64,000 nt of DNA from Methylophilus sp. QUAN. GTDB lineage: Bacteria; Pseudomonadota; Gammaproteobacteria; Burkholderiales; Methylophilaceae. Shown here in pieces: positions 50,649 to 59,081 of this stretch; within the stretch, counting starts at the first letter, position 1; every line of letters starts with the position of its first letter. Location: NCBI RefSeq assembly GCF_015354445.1, contig NZ_JADKYT010000001.1:1178001-1242000 (forward strand), written 5' to 3'. A model generated the notes under the pieces. The model was not told the origin of the DNA and ran no database searches. It was given only the letters and a program-made list of their open reading frames with translations. Made by a program: the position numbers and the translations under genes.

Positions 50649-51146
50649 TCATCCGTTTTTAAAAATACCAGCCAATGCGTCAAACCCTTGCGGCCAGATA
50701 AATGCCCTAATAATGGCTGTCTGTCTGTCTGTCAGCCGGAGTACTTCGCTGACTTTTACTTGTGTTTCATTCCACTTAAATATCAACACGCCATCGTTTT
50801 TTAGGACGCGAAAACATTCGCTAAAGCCCTGTTTAATATCTTCCCGCCAGTTTTCAGAAAGTCGACCATACTTAGCAGCAAGCCAACTCTTAGGGCCAGC
50901 ATGAATCAGGTGTGGCGGGTCAAACGTAACAAGGCTAAATGTGCAGTCATCAAACGGAATATTTCTGAAATCCATTTGAATATCAGGATCAATGATTAAT
51001 GTCCGCTTGCCAGTCTTATTGCCTTTACTGTTGTCGGTTACCTCCAGAACTTCGCGGCGGCAATCGCCAAAAATCACTCGACTGTCCTGCTTATTTGCAT
51101 AAAACATACGTGACCCGCAGCATGGATCTAGCGCTAATTCATTCAT
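50649..51146 (-). CDS. phage class I methyltransferase with DPPH motif
   Basis: A 165-residue protein with the fold and motifs of an amino-methylating DNA methyltransferase: a catalytic TFDPPHLIH (DPPx type, motif IV), a preceding acidic region IDPDIQMDFRNIPF and, at the start, LDPCCGSRMFYAN, which is the motif I of beta-class permuted enzymes. No target-recognition domain is present, so the enzyme is minimal. It likely methylates N6-adenine or N4-cytosine in phage or host DNA, or a nucleotide or RNA. Start overlaps the preceding gene by 4 bp. Confidence 0.7.
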   Translation of the reverse strand: MNELALDPCCGSRMFYANKQDSRVIFGDCRREVLEVTDNSKGNKTGKRTLIIDPDIQMDFRNIPFDDCTFSLVTFDPPHLIHAGPKSWLAAKYGRLSENWREDIKQGFSECFRVLKNDGVLIFKWNETQVKVSEVLRLTDRQTAIIRAFIWPQGFDALAGIFKNG

Positions 51147-51418
51147 GCCAACTCCTCCGGCTCCTGCAATACCAACTGCAACCTGCCTACAAGTAGCTTT
51201 TCATGTTGGCTGAGTGGCTTGATCAATTCGGCGACTGTTCCCTCATAAAAGCTCATGCCATCAATCTGTGCGTATGCCTCGATAGTGCAGGCGCACTCAA
51301 AGCAGTACCAGGCACGTGTCACGTTGTTGTAGTAGTTGGCAGAGTTAGGCATCTGGCATGCGGTGCGATTGCAGTTTTGGCCTTGCTTGCCTTTGCCATC
51401 AGTGATTTGATAAGTCAT
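51143..51418 (-). CDS. phage protein of unknown function
   Basis: A 91-residue protein with four cysteines (NCNRTACQMP near residue 16, then WYCFECACTIEAYAQ), a pattern compatible with a zinc knuckle, and a helical C-terminal part (SQHEKLLVGRLQLVLQE). Not recognised. It overlaps both neighbours by 4 bp. Confidence 0.6.
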   Translation of the reverse strand: MTYQITDGKGKQGQNCNRTACQMPNSANYYNNVTRAWYCFECACTIEAYAQIDGMSFYEGTVAELIKPLSQHEKLLVGRLQLVLQEPEELA

Positions 51419-51834
51419 GATTTGGCCTCTTCTAAAAACATAGGCAACTCAAATGCCTCATTGCGAACTGTGATAATTGCCTCTTCGCTGTAACCCCAAA
51501 TATTGTCTTTCCATGTTTTAAAGTTAAGGTTAGGTAACCCTATAACAGCACGTGGTAGTAATTGACCTTTGGTTACATAGTCACGTAACCACTCGACAAG
51601 GCCTTTGAGGGTTCCACCATGGCTAAACCCGCTCCATCGTCCACAACCAAATCCAGTGTTGTGCGTGTAAATTGCTTTTTCGGTGTAGTCATCAATGAAG
51701 TAAACACGACCATTGCGAAGCTCCAGTCGCGCAAATCTTTGCTTAGATTGACTGTAAAAAAAACATCTCCCATGGCTGCCTATGATTTGAATTAGTTTGT
51801 TTGCATGCTCAAGCCTTTCTAATTTTCTACTCAT
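51415..51834 (-). CDS. phage protein of unknown function
   Basis: A 139-residue mixed alpha/beta protein (MSRKLERLEHANKLIQIIGS, then short strands such as RVYFIDDYTEKAIYTH and GGTLKGLVEWLRDYV). Not recognised. ATG 51834 overlaps the C5-methyltransferase stop by 4 bp, which supports this start over the longer frame. Confidence 0.6.
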   Translation of the reverse strand: MSRKLERLEHANKLIQIIGSHGRCFFYSQSKQRFARLELRNGRVYFIDDYTEKAIYTHNTGFGCGRWSGFSHGGTLKGLVEWLRDYVTKGQLLPRAVIGLPNLNFKTWKDNIWGYSEEAIITVRNEAFELPMFLEEAKS

Positions 51835-53633
51835 GCCAAACCCTCCTGTGACAGTGACAACGCTACTGCCACCGGCCGCACCCATATTGGCGTTGCAGAA
51901 AGCACGAATGTCTCACCGCTCCAGGCCAGAAGCAGCGTAGTGCCCATGACTTCGGCAATGGCTTTGCCTGCTTTAGGTGGGACGGCGTTGCCGATGCGTT
52001 CACGCCATGCCTGGTCGCTCAGGCCTTCAAGCTCCAGAAACTCCTCCGGTTCGATGATGGATTGCAGCGCGGCCAGCTCTAGCGTGGTAAATGGTCTGTG
52101 CCAGGTGTCATCCAGTGCGCGGATCACACACACCATTTTTTCATCCACCGCCGGTAGTCTTGGGTCAGCCACGGACCAGCGACCGTTATCGTGGCCTGCC
52201 GCTGCACTCACGGCGCCGCAGTGTTCATCAAATGGCACTACACCATAATGGCCATTAGTCAGGTAATTGTCGCCTTTGCTGCGTTGATTTGTCGGCCGTG
52301 GGTCAGCCACGGCATAGGCGCCATTAGCATTTCCTGCAATCACGGCATGCGAAGTCTGCTCAAATTCTGCTGTGTGGTATTTTCCGTGCAGCTTTGCAGG
52401 ATCCTCTCCACCACGTGGGTCAGCCACCGCAAACGCACCGCGACCAGTTGTGCTGGCTGCAATCACTGTATTGGCGTTTTTATCAAACGACGTGATGATG
52501 TACTTACCTTTGCCGCCAAAGCCTGTATGTGATCTAGGATCTGCGACGGAATATGTACCACCTCCCGGGGCCGATTGCGCGCTGACTGTACCGATGTGTT
52601 TATCAAAGGGCAAAACACCGTATTGGCTATATTCGTGGCCTTGATAGCGTGGGTCTGCAATTGAAAATGCGCCATTGCTTGGCATGCTGCGCCCGGCCAC
52701 CGTTCCGGTGTGGTCTTCCCACTTGTTTACGCCCAAATAGCCGTGGTGAAACTCTGGCACAATCAGGTAATCGCGCAACACGCCATCCTCTACCGCCAGC
52801 TTATTCAGGCTGCGCCAGTCGCTGCCAGCCTCAACAAACGCTAGGCGCACCCATGTTTTCCATTGCAGGTTAGGGATGCGGTGCATTGGGCCGCCAGCTA
52901 TATCGCCAGGAATAGGCATGCGGCCAAGTATCGTTCCCACTGATTGCAGGCTCTTTTTTTGTGGCTCGTATAAAAACGGAGGCACCTTTTCTGTTTGGCG
53001 TGCAACCAGTAAAAAGCGCTTACGGCTTTGTGCCAGGCCGCCCAGCTCACCACAATCGTGTGTAGTTTCTGCCACTGCATAGCCATACTGGCGCAACATG
53101 CTGGTGATCTGGTCCAGCAAGTGTCGCCCCCGGGTGGCAATGCGTGGCACGTTTTCAAACACAATCAGCTCAGGCAAGTCATCAGCCCAAGCCTCAAGCA
53201 TCAGCCACACCCCGCGCAGGGTCAGGCGGTTAAGCGCCTGGTATTTGTCGCTTTTAGATTTGGTCTCATTCAGCAAGCCAGAGAACCCCTTGCAAGGCGC
53301 ACTCAAAAAGATAATGTGCGGCCGCTGGTTACCCGCTGCGCGCTTGATATCGGCAGTTGTGGCCTCGCGCCAATGGCTATCCGGTTCACGGCCGTGAAAG
53401 GCAATATATTGGTCACGGTCAAACAGGTCCATGACAGTGCCATCCACACCAGTCAGGCGCTTAAAGTCCTTAATCGCGGCCGGGTCTACATCAATCCCGC
53501 CCAGGCATTCAAACTCGCCGACTAGGTTCCCCACCCGGGCACTGGCCTGGTTAAAGCCCTTGGCCCCGGCACCAAGGCCACAAAACATATGAAAGTGACG
53601 GATGGTTTTTTTAATTACTTTTGAGTTATTCAT
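51831..53633 (-). CDS. phage C5-cytosine DNA methyltransferase with five short internal repeats
   Basis: A 600-residue enzyme with all core m5C motifs: I FCGLGAGAKGF (18-27), IV with catalytic Cys in SAPCKGFSG (about 111-119), VI ENVPR (160-164), VIII QSRKRFLLV (202-210), and IX/X RIGNAVPPKAGKAIAE (546-561). Between VIII and IX, where the target-recognition domain sits, residues about 295 to 495 hold five imperfect repeats of about 40 residues, each ending in (S/A)(I/V)ADPR (ADPR at 326, 364, 404, 443 and 489) and containing FDxHxGTV-like cores. The function of the repeats is unknown. It likely protects phage DNA from host restriction. ATG 53633 has AAGGAAG upstream; a longer frame overlaps the neighbour more. 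Confidence 0.9.
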   Translation of the reverse strand: MNNSKVIKKTIRHFHMFCGLGAGAKGFNQASARVGNLVGEFECLGGIDVDPAAIKDFKRLTGVDGTVMDLFDRDQYIAFHGREPDSHWREATTADIKRAAGNQRPHIIFLSAPCKGFSGLLNETKSKSDKYQALNRLTLRGVWLMLEAWADDLPELIVFENVPRIATRGRHLLDQITSMLRQYGYAVAETTHDCGELGGLAQSRKRFLLVARQTEKVPPFLYEPQKKSLQSVGTILGRMPIPGDIAGGPMHRIPNLQWKTWVRLAFVEAGSDWRSLNKLAVEDGVLRDYLIVPEFHHGYLGVNKWEDHTGTVAGRSMPSNGAFSIADPRYQGHEYSQYGVLPFDKHIGTVSAQSAPGGGTYSVADPRSHTGFGGKGKYIITSFDKNANTVIAASTTGRGAFAVADPRGGEDPAKLHGKYHTAEFEQTSHAVIAGNANGAYAVADPRPTNQRSKGDNYLTNGHYGVVPFDEHCGAVSAAAGHDNGRWSVADPRLPAVDEKMVCVIRALDDTWHRPFTTLELAALQSIIEPEEFLELEGLSDQAWRERIGNAVPPKAGKAIAEVMGTTLLLAWSGETFVLSATPIWVRPVAVALSLSQEGLA

Positions 53634-53883
53634 GATTGCCAACTTCCTTGACTGTAACTTTTGTATTATTGATTCGTTCATGAGTACTTGCCTGGAAGGG
53701 TTCGCTCTCCTTGGCTAATAATTCGAATCTAAGAGCCGCTTCTCTGAGAGTTTTTGCAGCGTTCTGGCATGCCTCTCTAGGGGACTTTGATCTATCTAAA
53801 TCAATAGATATACCGTCATCTAAATCAATAATTGCTTGTGCAGACGATCCATTCAGTATTGCAAGTGAAATAAACAGTTTCAT
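53626..53883 (-). CDS. small phage protein of unknown function
   Basis: An 85-residue protein. The first 16 residues (MKLFISLAILNGSSAQ) are hydrophobic but lack a positive charge cluster; the rest is charged and mostly helical (SPREACQNAAKTLREAALRFELLAKE in parts). A GGAGACC ribosome site precedes the ATG. It overlaps both neighbours (ATGA with the upstream ASCH-like gene and 8 bp with the methyltransferase gene). Not recognised. Confidence 0.6.
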   Translation of the reverse strand: MKLFISLAILNGSSAQAIIDLDDGISIDLDRSKSPREACQNAAKTLREAALRFELLAKESEPFQASTHERINNTKVTVKEVGNHE

Positions 53884-54578
53884 TTGAGGTCTCCAATTTC
53901 TATTTTTTCGAAGCTGATCACCCACACCCATGGGTTTTCGTCGACTAAGGCTTGCCCGTTAATGCTGGCAAACAGGTTTAAAAAATCTTGGCGGGGAACC
54001 CCTGGTTTTGAATGCACTTGAGAGCCATCAATTGCCCGGATGCAAGTTGCTGGGTAAAGTAATTTCTCCCCGGGATAAATCTTTAAATAAACCCCTTCCA
54101 GCACTGCATCGCCGTCAGTGATATCCAGCAATCTCTCAATGCGGATTTTTCTGATCTCCAGCCACAGGCGACAGGCGTATTTCGGCAGGTGTATGTTGGG
54201 CTTCCAGGTGCGACGGATGCCATCGCCTGAGTGCTCAAGGTTTACGCCAAGCGGGTCGTCGAGAAAATCAGCCATGTAGAAAAAATGGCAGTCTTCAGTC
54301 ATTGGGCCATACGGAAAATTGCTGTGCTGGAAGTTTTCGCGCACCCAGAGTAAATCCCCGGGTTTACCGTATGGGCAATGCGGAAAACCGGTTTGAATAG
54401 AGCCATCACGGCTTCTAAACACGCGGCCGTCAAAATCCCAATAATCAGGTTTTTTGTTGAAGTACTCCAACCCATTCAGGCGACGTGTTTGCAGCTTCAT
54501 TTCTGCCAGTACGGCATTGACCATGTATGGCTTGAAGAGCAGCGGGGTCTGTTTCTTTTCGGTTAGGGTAGCCATCAT
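53880..54578 (-). CDS. ASCH-like phage protein
   Basis: A 232-residue protein of a type common in phages of proteobacteria and sometimes labelled morphogenetic. The N-terminal KPYMVNAVLAEMKLQTRRLN, the central YGKPGDLLWVRENF, the strands LEIRKIRIERLLDITDGDAV and the end NPWVWVISFEKI follow the ASCH/PUA-like fold, which suggests RNA or modified-base binding. Position beside DNA methyltransferase genes fits a role with nucleic acids, but no activity is known. ATG 54578 forms an ATGA overlap with the upstream gene. Confidence 0.7.
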   Translation of the reverse strand: MMATLTEKKQTPLLFKPYMVNAVLAEMKLQTRRLNGLEYFNKKPDYWDFDGRVFRSRDGSIQTGFPHCPYGKPGDLLWVRENFQHSNFPYGPMTEDCHFFYMADFLDDPLGVNLEHSGDGIRRTWKPNIHLPKYACRLWLEIRKIRIERLLDITDGDAVLEGVYLKIYPGEKLLYPATCIRAIDGSQVHSKPGVPRQDFLNLFASINGQALVDENPWVWVISFEKIEIGDLK

Positions 54579-55039
54579 GCCGCCGCCTGTTCTGCCATTG
54601 GTTGCATATAAATCTGGATGCGAACCGCTCTGGCGATTTTTTCCCACTCTTTAAATGGGTGCTGATCGTAGTAGTCGCGTTGCAGCTTGTAGGCATGACG
54701 TGCAACGGTGACCAGGTCTTTTGATATCAGCTGGTTTGCATCGAGCGCGCGGCGGATGAGTTCAAACGGTGTATGCGTATCAATAGGCAGGCTCAGCTTG
54801 AGCGCGGCGTGTTTCCACATCATGATCCAGCCCTCAAGCGATGGCGTGACCTGGCAGCTCTCACCATTCACGCCCATAAATACCGGGATCCCATCAACTG
54901 CCAATAGCTCGCCGTTTTCGATGGATGTGAGAATGCGGTCAATGCCGTCAAAGGTTCGCCATTTTGTAAGATGGCGTGGCTCCTCAAGGGTGATCTCGAT
55001 ATAACCCTCTGTCAGTCGATAAGTATTAATGTTAGTCAT
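54575..55039 (-). CDS. phage protein of unknown function
   Basis: A 154-residue mixed protein: N-terminal beta part (YIEITLEEPRHLTKWRTFDG, ILTSIENGELLAVDGIPVFM) and a helical C-terminal half (LIRRALDANQLISKDLVTVAR). I do not recognise it. It overlaps the ASCH-like gene by 4 bp. A gap of about 30 bp separates it from a tiny gene upstream. Confidence 0.6.
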   Translation of the reverse strand: MTNINTYRLTEGYIEITLEEPRHLTKWRTFDGIDRILTSIENGELLAVDGIPVFMGVNGESCQVTPSLEGWIMMWKHAALKLSLPIDTHTPFELIRRALDANQLISKDLVTVARHAYKLQRDYYDQHPFKEWEKIARAVRIQIYMQPMAEQAAA

Positions 55040-55071
55040 TTGGTGGTCTCCAAAAATGTGTTAATAAAAAA

Positions 55072-55176
55072 TCATTCCCCCGCACGTCGCCAGGCAACGC
55101 GCCAGTGATAACTAGTTGTGAATTTCAGCCAGATAAACCGAAAAGGCCGTTTTAGTTTTTTAATCAGGCGGTTCAT
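55072..55176 (-). CDS. possible 34-residue basic phage peptide
   Basis: A short frame coding a very basic peptide (MNRLIKKLKRPFRFIWLKF, then arginine-rich WRVAWRRAG). Its ATG overlaps the upstream stop by 4 bp, as for its neighbours, which is the main support. The ribosome site is weak (GGTGG). Could be chance. Confidence 0.4.
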   Translation of the reverse strand: MNRLIKKLKRPFRFIWLKFTTSYHWRVAWRRAGE

Positions 55177-55457
55177 GGTGCGTTCCACCCACCTAGTGGC
55201 AATACCAGCGGCCGTGTCACCTCAAGCAAGTGGTAGAGAGACACCACGCCATTGATGAGCAAGCCTAAAAGCGTAATCGCCGCCACTACATACATAATCC
55301 CGGTGAAAAGGCTGATATCGTTTTCATCCAGCGTGACCTCTATGCGTTCCTTAAGGCTCAACAGTGGCCGCATCAAGTTGCGTTTAAATCTACGTTTCGA
55401 TAGCAGCATTCCGTCAGTGACTTCTGCCTCGGCGAATAGTCCGTTTTCATCACACAT
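55173..55457 (-). CDS. small phage membrane protein
   Basis: A 94-residue protein with one clear membrane segment in the C-terminal half (ISLFTGIMYVVAAITLLGLLI in parts) and a basic stretch before it (LLSKRRFKRNLMRPL). Role unknown; superinfection or host-membrane functions are possible but not shown. ATG 55457 overlaps the upstream stop by one base (TGATG). Confidence 0.6.
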   Translation of the reverse strand: MCDENGLFAEAEVTDGMLLSKRRFKRNLMRPLLSLKERIEVTLDENDISLFTGIMYVVAAITLLGLLINGVVSLYHLLEVTRPLVLPLGGWNAP

Positions 55458-55783
55458 CACTCTTTCTCCTGTTCTTGCCACCAGAATGGTTTTTGTGTCT
55501 CCGCAGAGTTGGTGGCTGGTTTCTGCGATGGGGTAGGGGTGAGGCTCAGGCCACGCTTCATGATGGTGATCAGGTCGCGGCGCATATCCACGTACAGTGA
55601 TTCCCATGAGCGGTTTTTGTAGGCGGTGGCAGAGCGGTCTGGAAACGTATCTTTAAGCCATTGTTTCCGCTGTGCCGGGGTAGCTTGGTTCCACTTTTCC
55701 TGCCAGCAGGTATCAAATGACTCATCACGGATAAACGGGTGGTCGTGCACGCTTTTGGCGACTGCATGGGTCTGGTTATGCAT
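55457..55783 (-). CDS. phage protein of unknown function
   Basis: A 108-residue soluble protein rich in aromatic and basic residues (HPFIRDESFDTCWQEKWNQATPAQR), with a helical core and a proline-rich tail. Not recognised. It lies in the overlapping early gene array. Confidence 0.58.
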   Translation of the reverse strand: MHNQTHAVAKSVHDHPFIRDESFDTCWQEKWNQATPAQRKQWLKDTFPDRSATAYKNRSWESLYVDMRRDLITIMKRGLSLTPTPSQKPATNSAETQKPFWWQEQEKE

Positions 55784-55955
55784 GTTTCACCACCTTCAAA
55801 GCTGGCTTAACCGATAAGGATGAAAACAGCGGCAAGTCGCAATTGCCTCTGGCAATCAACTCGGCAGATATCCCGTGGCGTGAAATGACATCGAGCGCAC
55901 GTGGCTGGCCGTTGACCTGGTAGTTAACAACATAGTGACGCATGGGCTTAGGCAT
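55776..55955 (-). CDS. 59-residue phage protein of unknown function
   Basis: A short frame with a good ribosome site (GGAG eight bases before the ATG) coding a small beta-rich protein: HYVVNYQVNGQPRALDVISR, then GISAELIARGNCDLP. Overlaps the next gene by 8 bp in the same style as its neighbours. Just under the usual 60-residue cut-off, so easily missed. Confidence 0.6.
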   Translation of the reverse strand: MPKPMRHYVVNYQVNGQPRALDVISRHGISAELIARGNCDLPLFSSLSVKPALKVVKHA

Positions 55956-55979
55956 GATCGTTCTCCGTTGTGGGGTGGG

Positions 55980-56300
55980 TTAAAAGCCTTTGGCTTTCAA
56001 AGTCTGAATCGCGGCATCAAGTCTGTCGGTGGCTTGTACGGCTGCATCGATGTTGCTTTCCTTGTTGCCAAAGAAATCACCGTTGCCAATACATTCGATC
56101 AGTTGCTCGCCAGCGTTAACCAGCTCGCATACTTCATGCGCGGTGGCTTTACCGGCGCCGCGTGGGGCATAAACCATGCCGACCAGTTGGAGTTGTTCAT
56201 CAACATGGGTTTTAATGGCGATCTCACTTTCCTTTGACGTCCGCATGTGCTTGCTTGGAGGGGTAGTCAGGAACTGCGTAACACCTACTGTTTTACTCAT
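55980..56300 (-). CDS. phage protein of unknown function
   Basis: A 106-residue protein, mostly helical in its C-terminal half (AHEVCELVNAGEQLIECIGNGDFFGN, IDAAVQATDRLDAAIQTLKAK). Not recognised. The ATG at 56300 has GGAGATC upstream and overlaps the primase-helicase stop by 8 bp. Confidence 0.6.
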   Translation of the reverse strand: MSKTVGVTQFLTTPPSKHMRTSKESEIAIKTHVDEQLQLVGMVYAPRGAGKATAHEVCELVNAGEQLIECIGNGDFFGNKESNIDAAVQATDRLDAAIQTLKAKGF

Positions 56301-59004
56301 CACGATCTCCTTTGTTTGGTTTTTTAAACACCCAGCACTTGATGGTTTCGCTCATGCTTTGAGAAACGGCTTCAACAGGTGAAAGCTGCTTGTTATGGCG
56401 ATCACGGATAAGGCTGTTCACGTTCTTGATGATCACGAACTTGCGACGGCGGCTGGTTTTGAGGTGGCGCTTGAGGTCTTCAAGCATGGGGATTTGCTGC
56501 TTTTTCTCGCTGGCCACTTGAATAAAGTGGTTTAGGTTGATGGCGATTAGATCATCATCACGGCTGTGGTTAAGGCGTGGCTCGGAATCACTGCCATTGA
56601 GGTAGTCATAGATTTCCCAGAATTTCTCAACCACTTCATGGTCGGCATTGATGGCGCGCTGGCGATCTGTTGCCATGTCGACAATTTCATTCTCTGCCGC
56701 TTCCAGGTATTCAGGTTCTATCTTGTCCAGCACTAAAGGCAGGCAGCGGACCAGGGAAATGATCTGCGCATGGTTTTTGATAATGCGCAGGTTTTTAATA
56801 TCAGGGATTGCAGCCAGTATGTTTTCGATTTCTTCCAGGCCATCATTGAATTGGTCCATGACGGCCTTTTCTTTGAGAGTGGCACGCGGTAAAAATCCTG
56901 AGCACTCATCCATGGCAAAGCGCTCCAGCTTCTCGGCGGCTTGCTTGGTATGCTGTGTGTGGCTGGCAACATAAAAGTGCATGTGCACAATCCGCTGCAG
57001 CACGGCATCAGAGGCGTTTACGGCATCGTTCTGGCTGATCACAATAGCGCCACGGAAGGGTGGCTCATAGGTATCGTTGCCGCTGTTTTTCACACCACGG
57101 CTGCGCACGCTGCGGCCGTTGTAGGCGGTTTTTAGTTCGTCCCAGTCAAAACCCTTGGCGTGTGCCTTGTCGTCACCGCGCTCAGACTCAATGAGCACCA
57201 CTGGCATGTTGCTGGTTTGGCTAAAGTTACGGGCACGTGCAGCCAGGGTAGACTTTGAAGGGTCAAAGCCTTCATAGTCTGCGCGCCCCATGAGCTTCCA
57301 CAAAAACTCCACCAGGGTGGATTTACCTGCGCCCGGGTCGCCGATGATCTCTAAAAACGGAAACGACTTGTGTTTGGAGCGAATCTGTTCGGCAAACAAG
57401 GTGCCCATCCAGAATGCAAGCGCCACAATGCCCTTGGCGCCGTAGCTTTTCCAAAGCAGCTGCACCCAGTCTTGCTTAAAGTCTTCAGCGTTGGTGTTGA
57501 TGGTGAGCGGTGTCGATTGGCTCAGGGTTTTAATAGAGAGCTTGCCAAGGTCAAAGAAATCCTCCTCGTTAAGCTCATAACTGCGGCCATCTTTCACGGC
57601 CATGTCGGTGTAAATATAGGCGCCGTGTTCTTTCACATAGCCCACAAAGTCAATAGTCTCTACCGTTTTGATGCCGTAGAGCATGTCTTGCATGATGTGG
57701 TCCAGGTGTTGCGTAGAGCCGCTAAATACCGCGCCTGGGGCAATGGATAACAACCGCTTTTTAAACTCGCTGGCGCCTGCTACCTGCGCACCGGTGAAGG
57801 TGTTTTTAATAGACCTGCCGTCATGCGGAAAATCTATACGGAAGTAGTACCAGCTTTCATCGGTGAGGATGTTCTGTTGAAAGTAGAGGGCAGTGGGGTA
57901 GCAGTCAGCCAGCGTGAGCACCATGGATGACTCTTTCATCGCGGCCTCGATCTGCTCCTCCTCCTCATGGATAGTGCCCTCATCGCGGATTTTTTCTAAT
58001 GCCCTGGAGTACTTGTCCATATCCAGCTCAAACCAGTGCAGCTTGTTATTAAACTGAAGGTGGAATTTTTTGTGACGCTTCCTGCGCCACATCAGCAAAG
58101 CCTTTTCTGAGGCTGTTTTTGCCAGCAGTAAATCACCGTTGTAGCGGTACAGCTCGAAATCCTTGGTGCTTAATCTGTCGCGTTGATGGGCGTCGTTCCA
58201 GTCGAGCTTGCTGTTGTTGCCAAAGTCAATTAGCGCTGCAGTTGATTGCCAGCCATCTTCAATGGATTGCGCCACATGCTTTTTAGTAAAGCGGCGACCA
58301 GTGCGGTCACCATCTAGCGCCCAAACCAGTGCCGGGCGGTCAATGCCTTGTTGATTACAATGGTCAGCCAGTGCGGCCAGTGCCTGAGCAGGGTAATTAT
58401 GGCTTGTGAGCGCACTCACGGCCGTGATGTTGTGATGCATAAGGGCAATGCAGTCAAACACTCCCTCAACAATCCATATTTCTTTGGCTTGTGCCAACTT
58501 GGCACCTGGTGCCTCCCACCACATGCCGCCGTATTGGCCCCTAAAGTTTGCTTTTTGCCGACCGAAACGTTCAGGGCGATCTATGAGGCGTTCCCAAAAA
58601 ATGCCGTCAGCCAAATCAAAGCGAACGGTGGCAGAGCCTATGCCTCTGTCACGATCCCAGAAATACTCTTGTCTATACCAACCCTTGACCATTTCAGGCT
58701 TAAAGCCACGGCCGTCACGCATGTATGCATCAGCGGCTGCATTTGGGTTTTCAGGGGTTGCTTTATAGTTTTCTGACCAGTCGTTAAACAGGTCAGAATA
58801 AATATCCTTAATGTGGTATTCAGCCCCGCAGTTGTTCAGCCTGCCGCAACGCAACACCCATGGATGCTCAGCATTGGTGTAGAGCTCTTTGTGGTTGCAG
58901 CTTGGGCAGCGGCCCTGGCGCAAAAACTTGGCCTTGCCATCGAGCTTAAAGCCGTAGTCGCTGGTCAGTCTGCTTGTAACTTTGTTGTGTAATTGCGGGT
59001 TCAT
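56293..59004 (-). CDS. phage primase-helicase (zinc finger, toprim, P-loop ATPase)
   Basis: Large replication protein of 903 residues. N-terminal zinc finger CPSC...CGRLNNC (Cys33, Cys36, Cys53, Cys59), a toprim domain with IWIVEGVFDC (Glu180) and DGDRTG (231-236), and a C-terminal helicase-like ATPase with Walker A GDPGAGKST (555-563) and PVVLIESERGDD as probable Walker B. Such proteins start and drive phage DNA replication. It differs from the gpA rolling-circle replication of P2 itself, which suggests a mosaic phage with a P4-alpha-like or T7-gp4-like scheme. Largest gene of the early operon. Confidence 0.88.
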   Translation of the reverse strand: MNPQLHNKVTSRLTSDYGFKLDGKAKFLRQGRCPSCNHKELYTNAEHPWVLRCGRLNNCGAEYHIKDIYSDLFNDWSENYKATPENPNAAADAYMRDGRGFKPEMVKGWYRQEYFWDRDRGIGSATVRFDLADGIFWERLIDRPERFGRQKANFRGQYGGMWWEAPGAKLAQAKEIWIVEGVFDCIALMHHNITAVSALTSHNYPAQALAALADHCNQQGIDRPALVWALDGDRTGRRFTKKHVAQSIEDGWQSTAALIDFGNNSKLDWNDAHQRDRLSTKDFELYRYNGDLLLAKTASEKALLMWRRKRHKKFHLQFNNKLHWFELDMDKYSRALEKIRDEGTIHEEEEQIEAAMKESSMVLTLADCYPTALYFQQNILTDESWYYFRIDFPHDGRSIKNTFTGAQVAGASEFKKRLLSIAPGAVFSGSTQHLDHIMQDMLYGIKTVETIDFVGYVKEHGAYIYTDMAVKDGRSYELNEEDFFDLGKLSIKTLSQSTPLTINTNAEDFKQDWVQLLWKSYGAKGIVALAFWMGTLFAEQIRSKHKSFPFLEIIGDPGAGKSTLVEFLWKLMGRADYEGFDPSKSTLAARARNFSQTSNMPVVLIESERGDDKAHAKGFDWDELKTAYNGRSVRSRGVKNSGNDTYEPPFRGAIVISQNDAVNASDAVLQRIVHMHFYVASHTQHTKQAAEKLERFAMDECSGFLPRATLKEKAVMDQFNDGLEEIENILAAIPDIKNLRIIKNHAQIISLVRCLPLVLDKIEPEYLEAAENEIVDMATDRQRAINADHEVVEKFWEIYDYLNGSDSEPRLNHSRDDDLIAINLNHFIQVASEKKQQIPMLEDLKRHLKTSRRRKFVIIKNVNSLIRDRHNKQLSPVEAVSQSMSETIKCWVFKKPNKGDRDE

Positions 59005-59081
59005 GTGTTTTTTTCAGGCAAAAAAAGTCCTTTGCGCGGTAAACCGAGCATTTTTTATAAGGGGGTGGTTAAGTGATTTTT

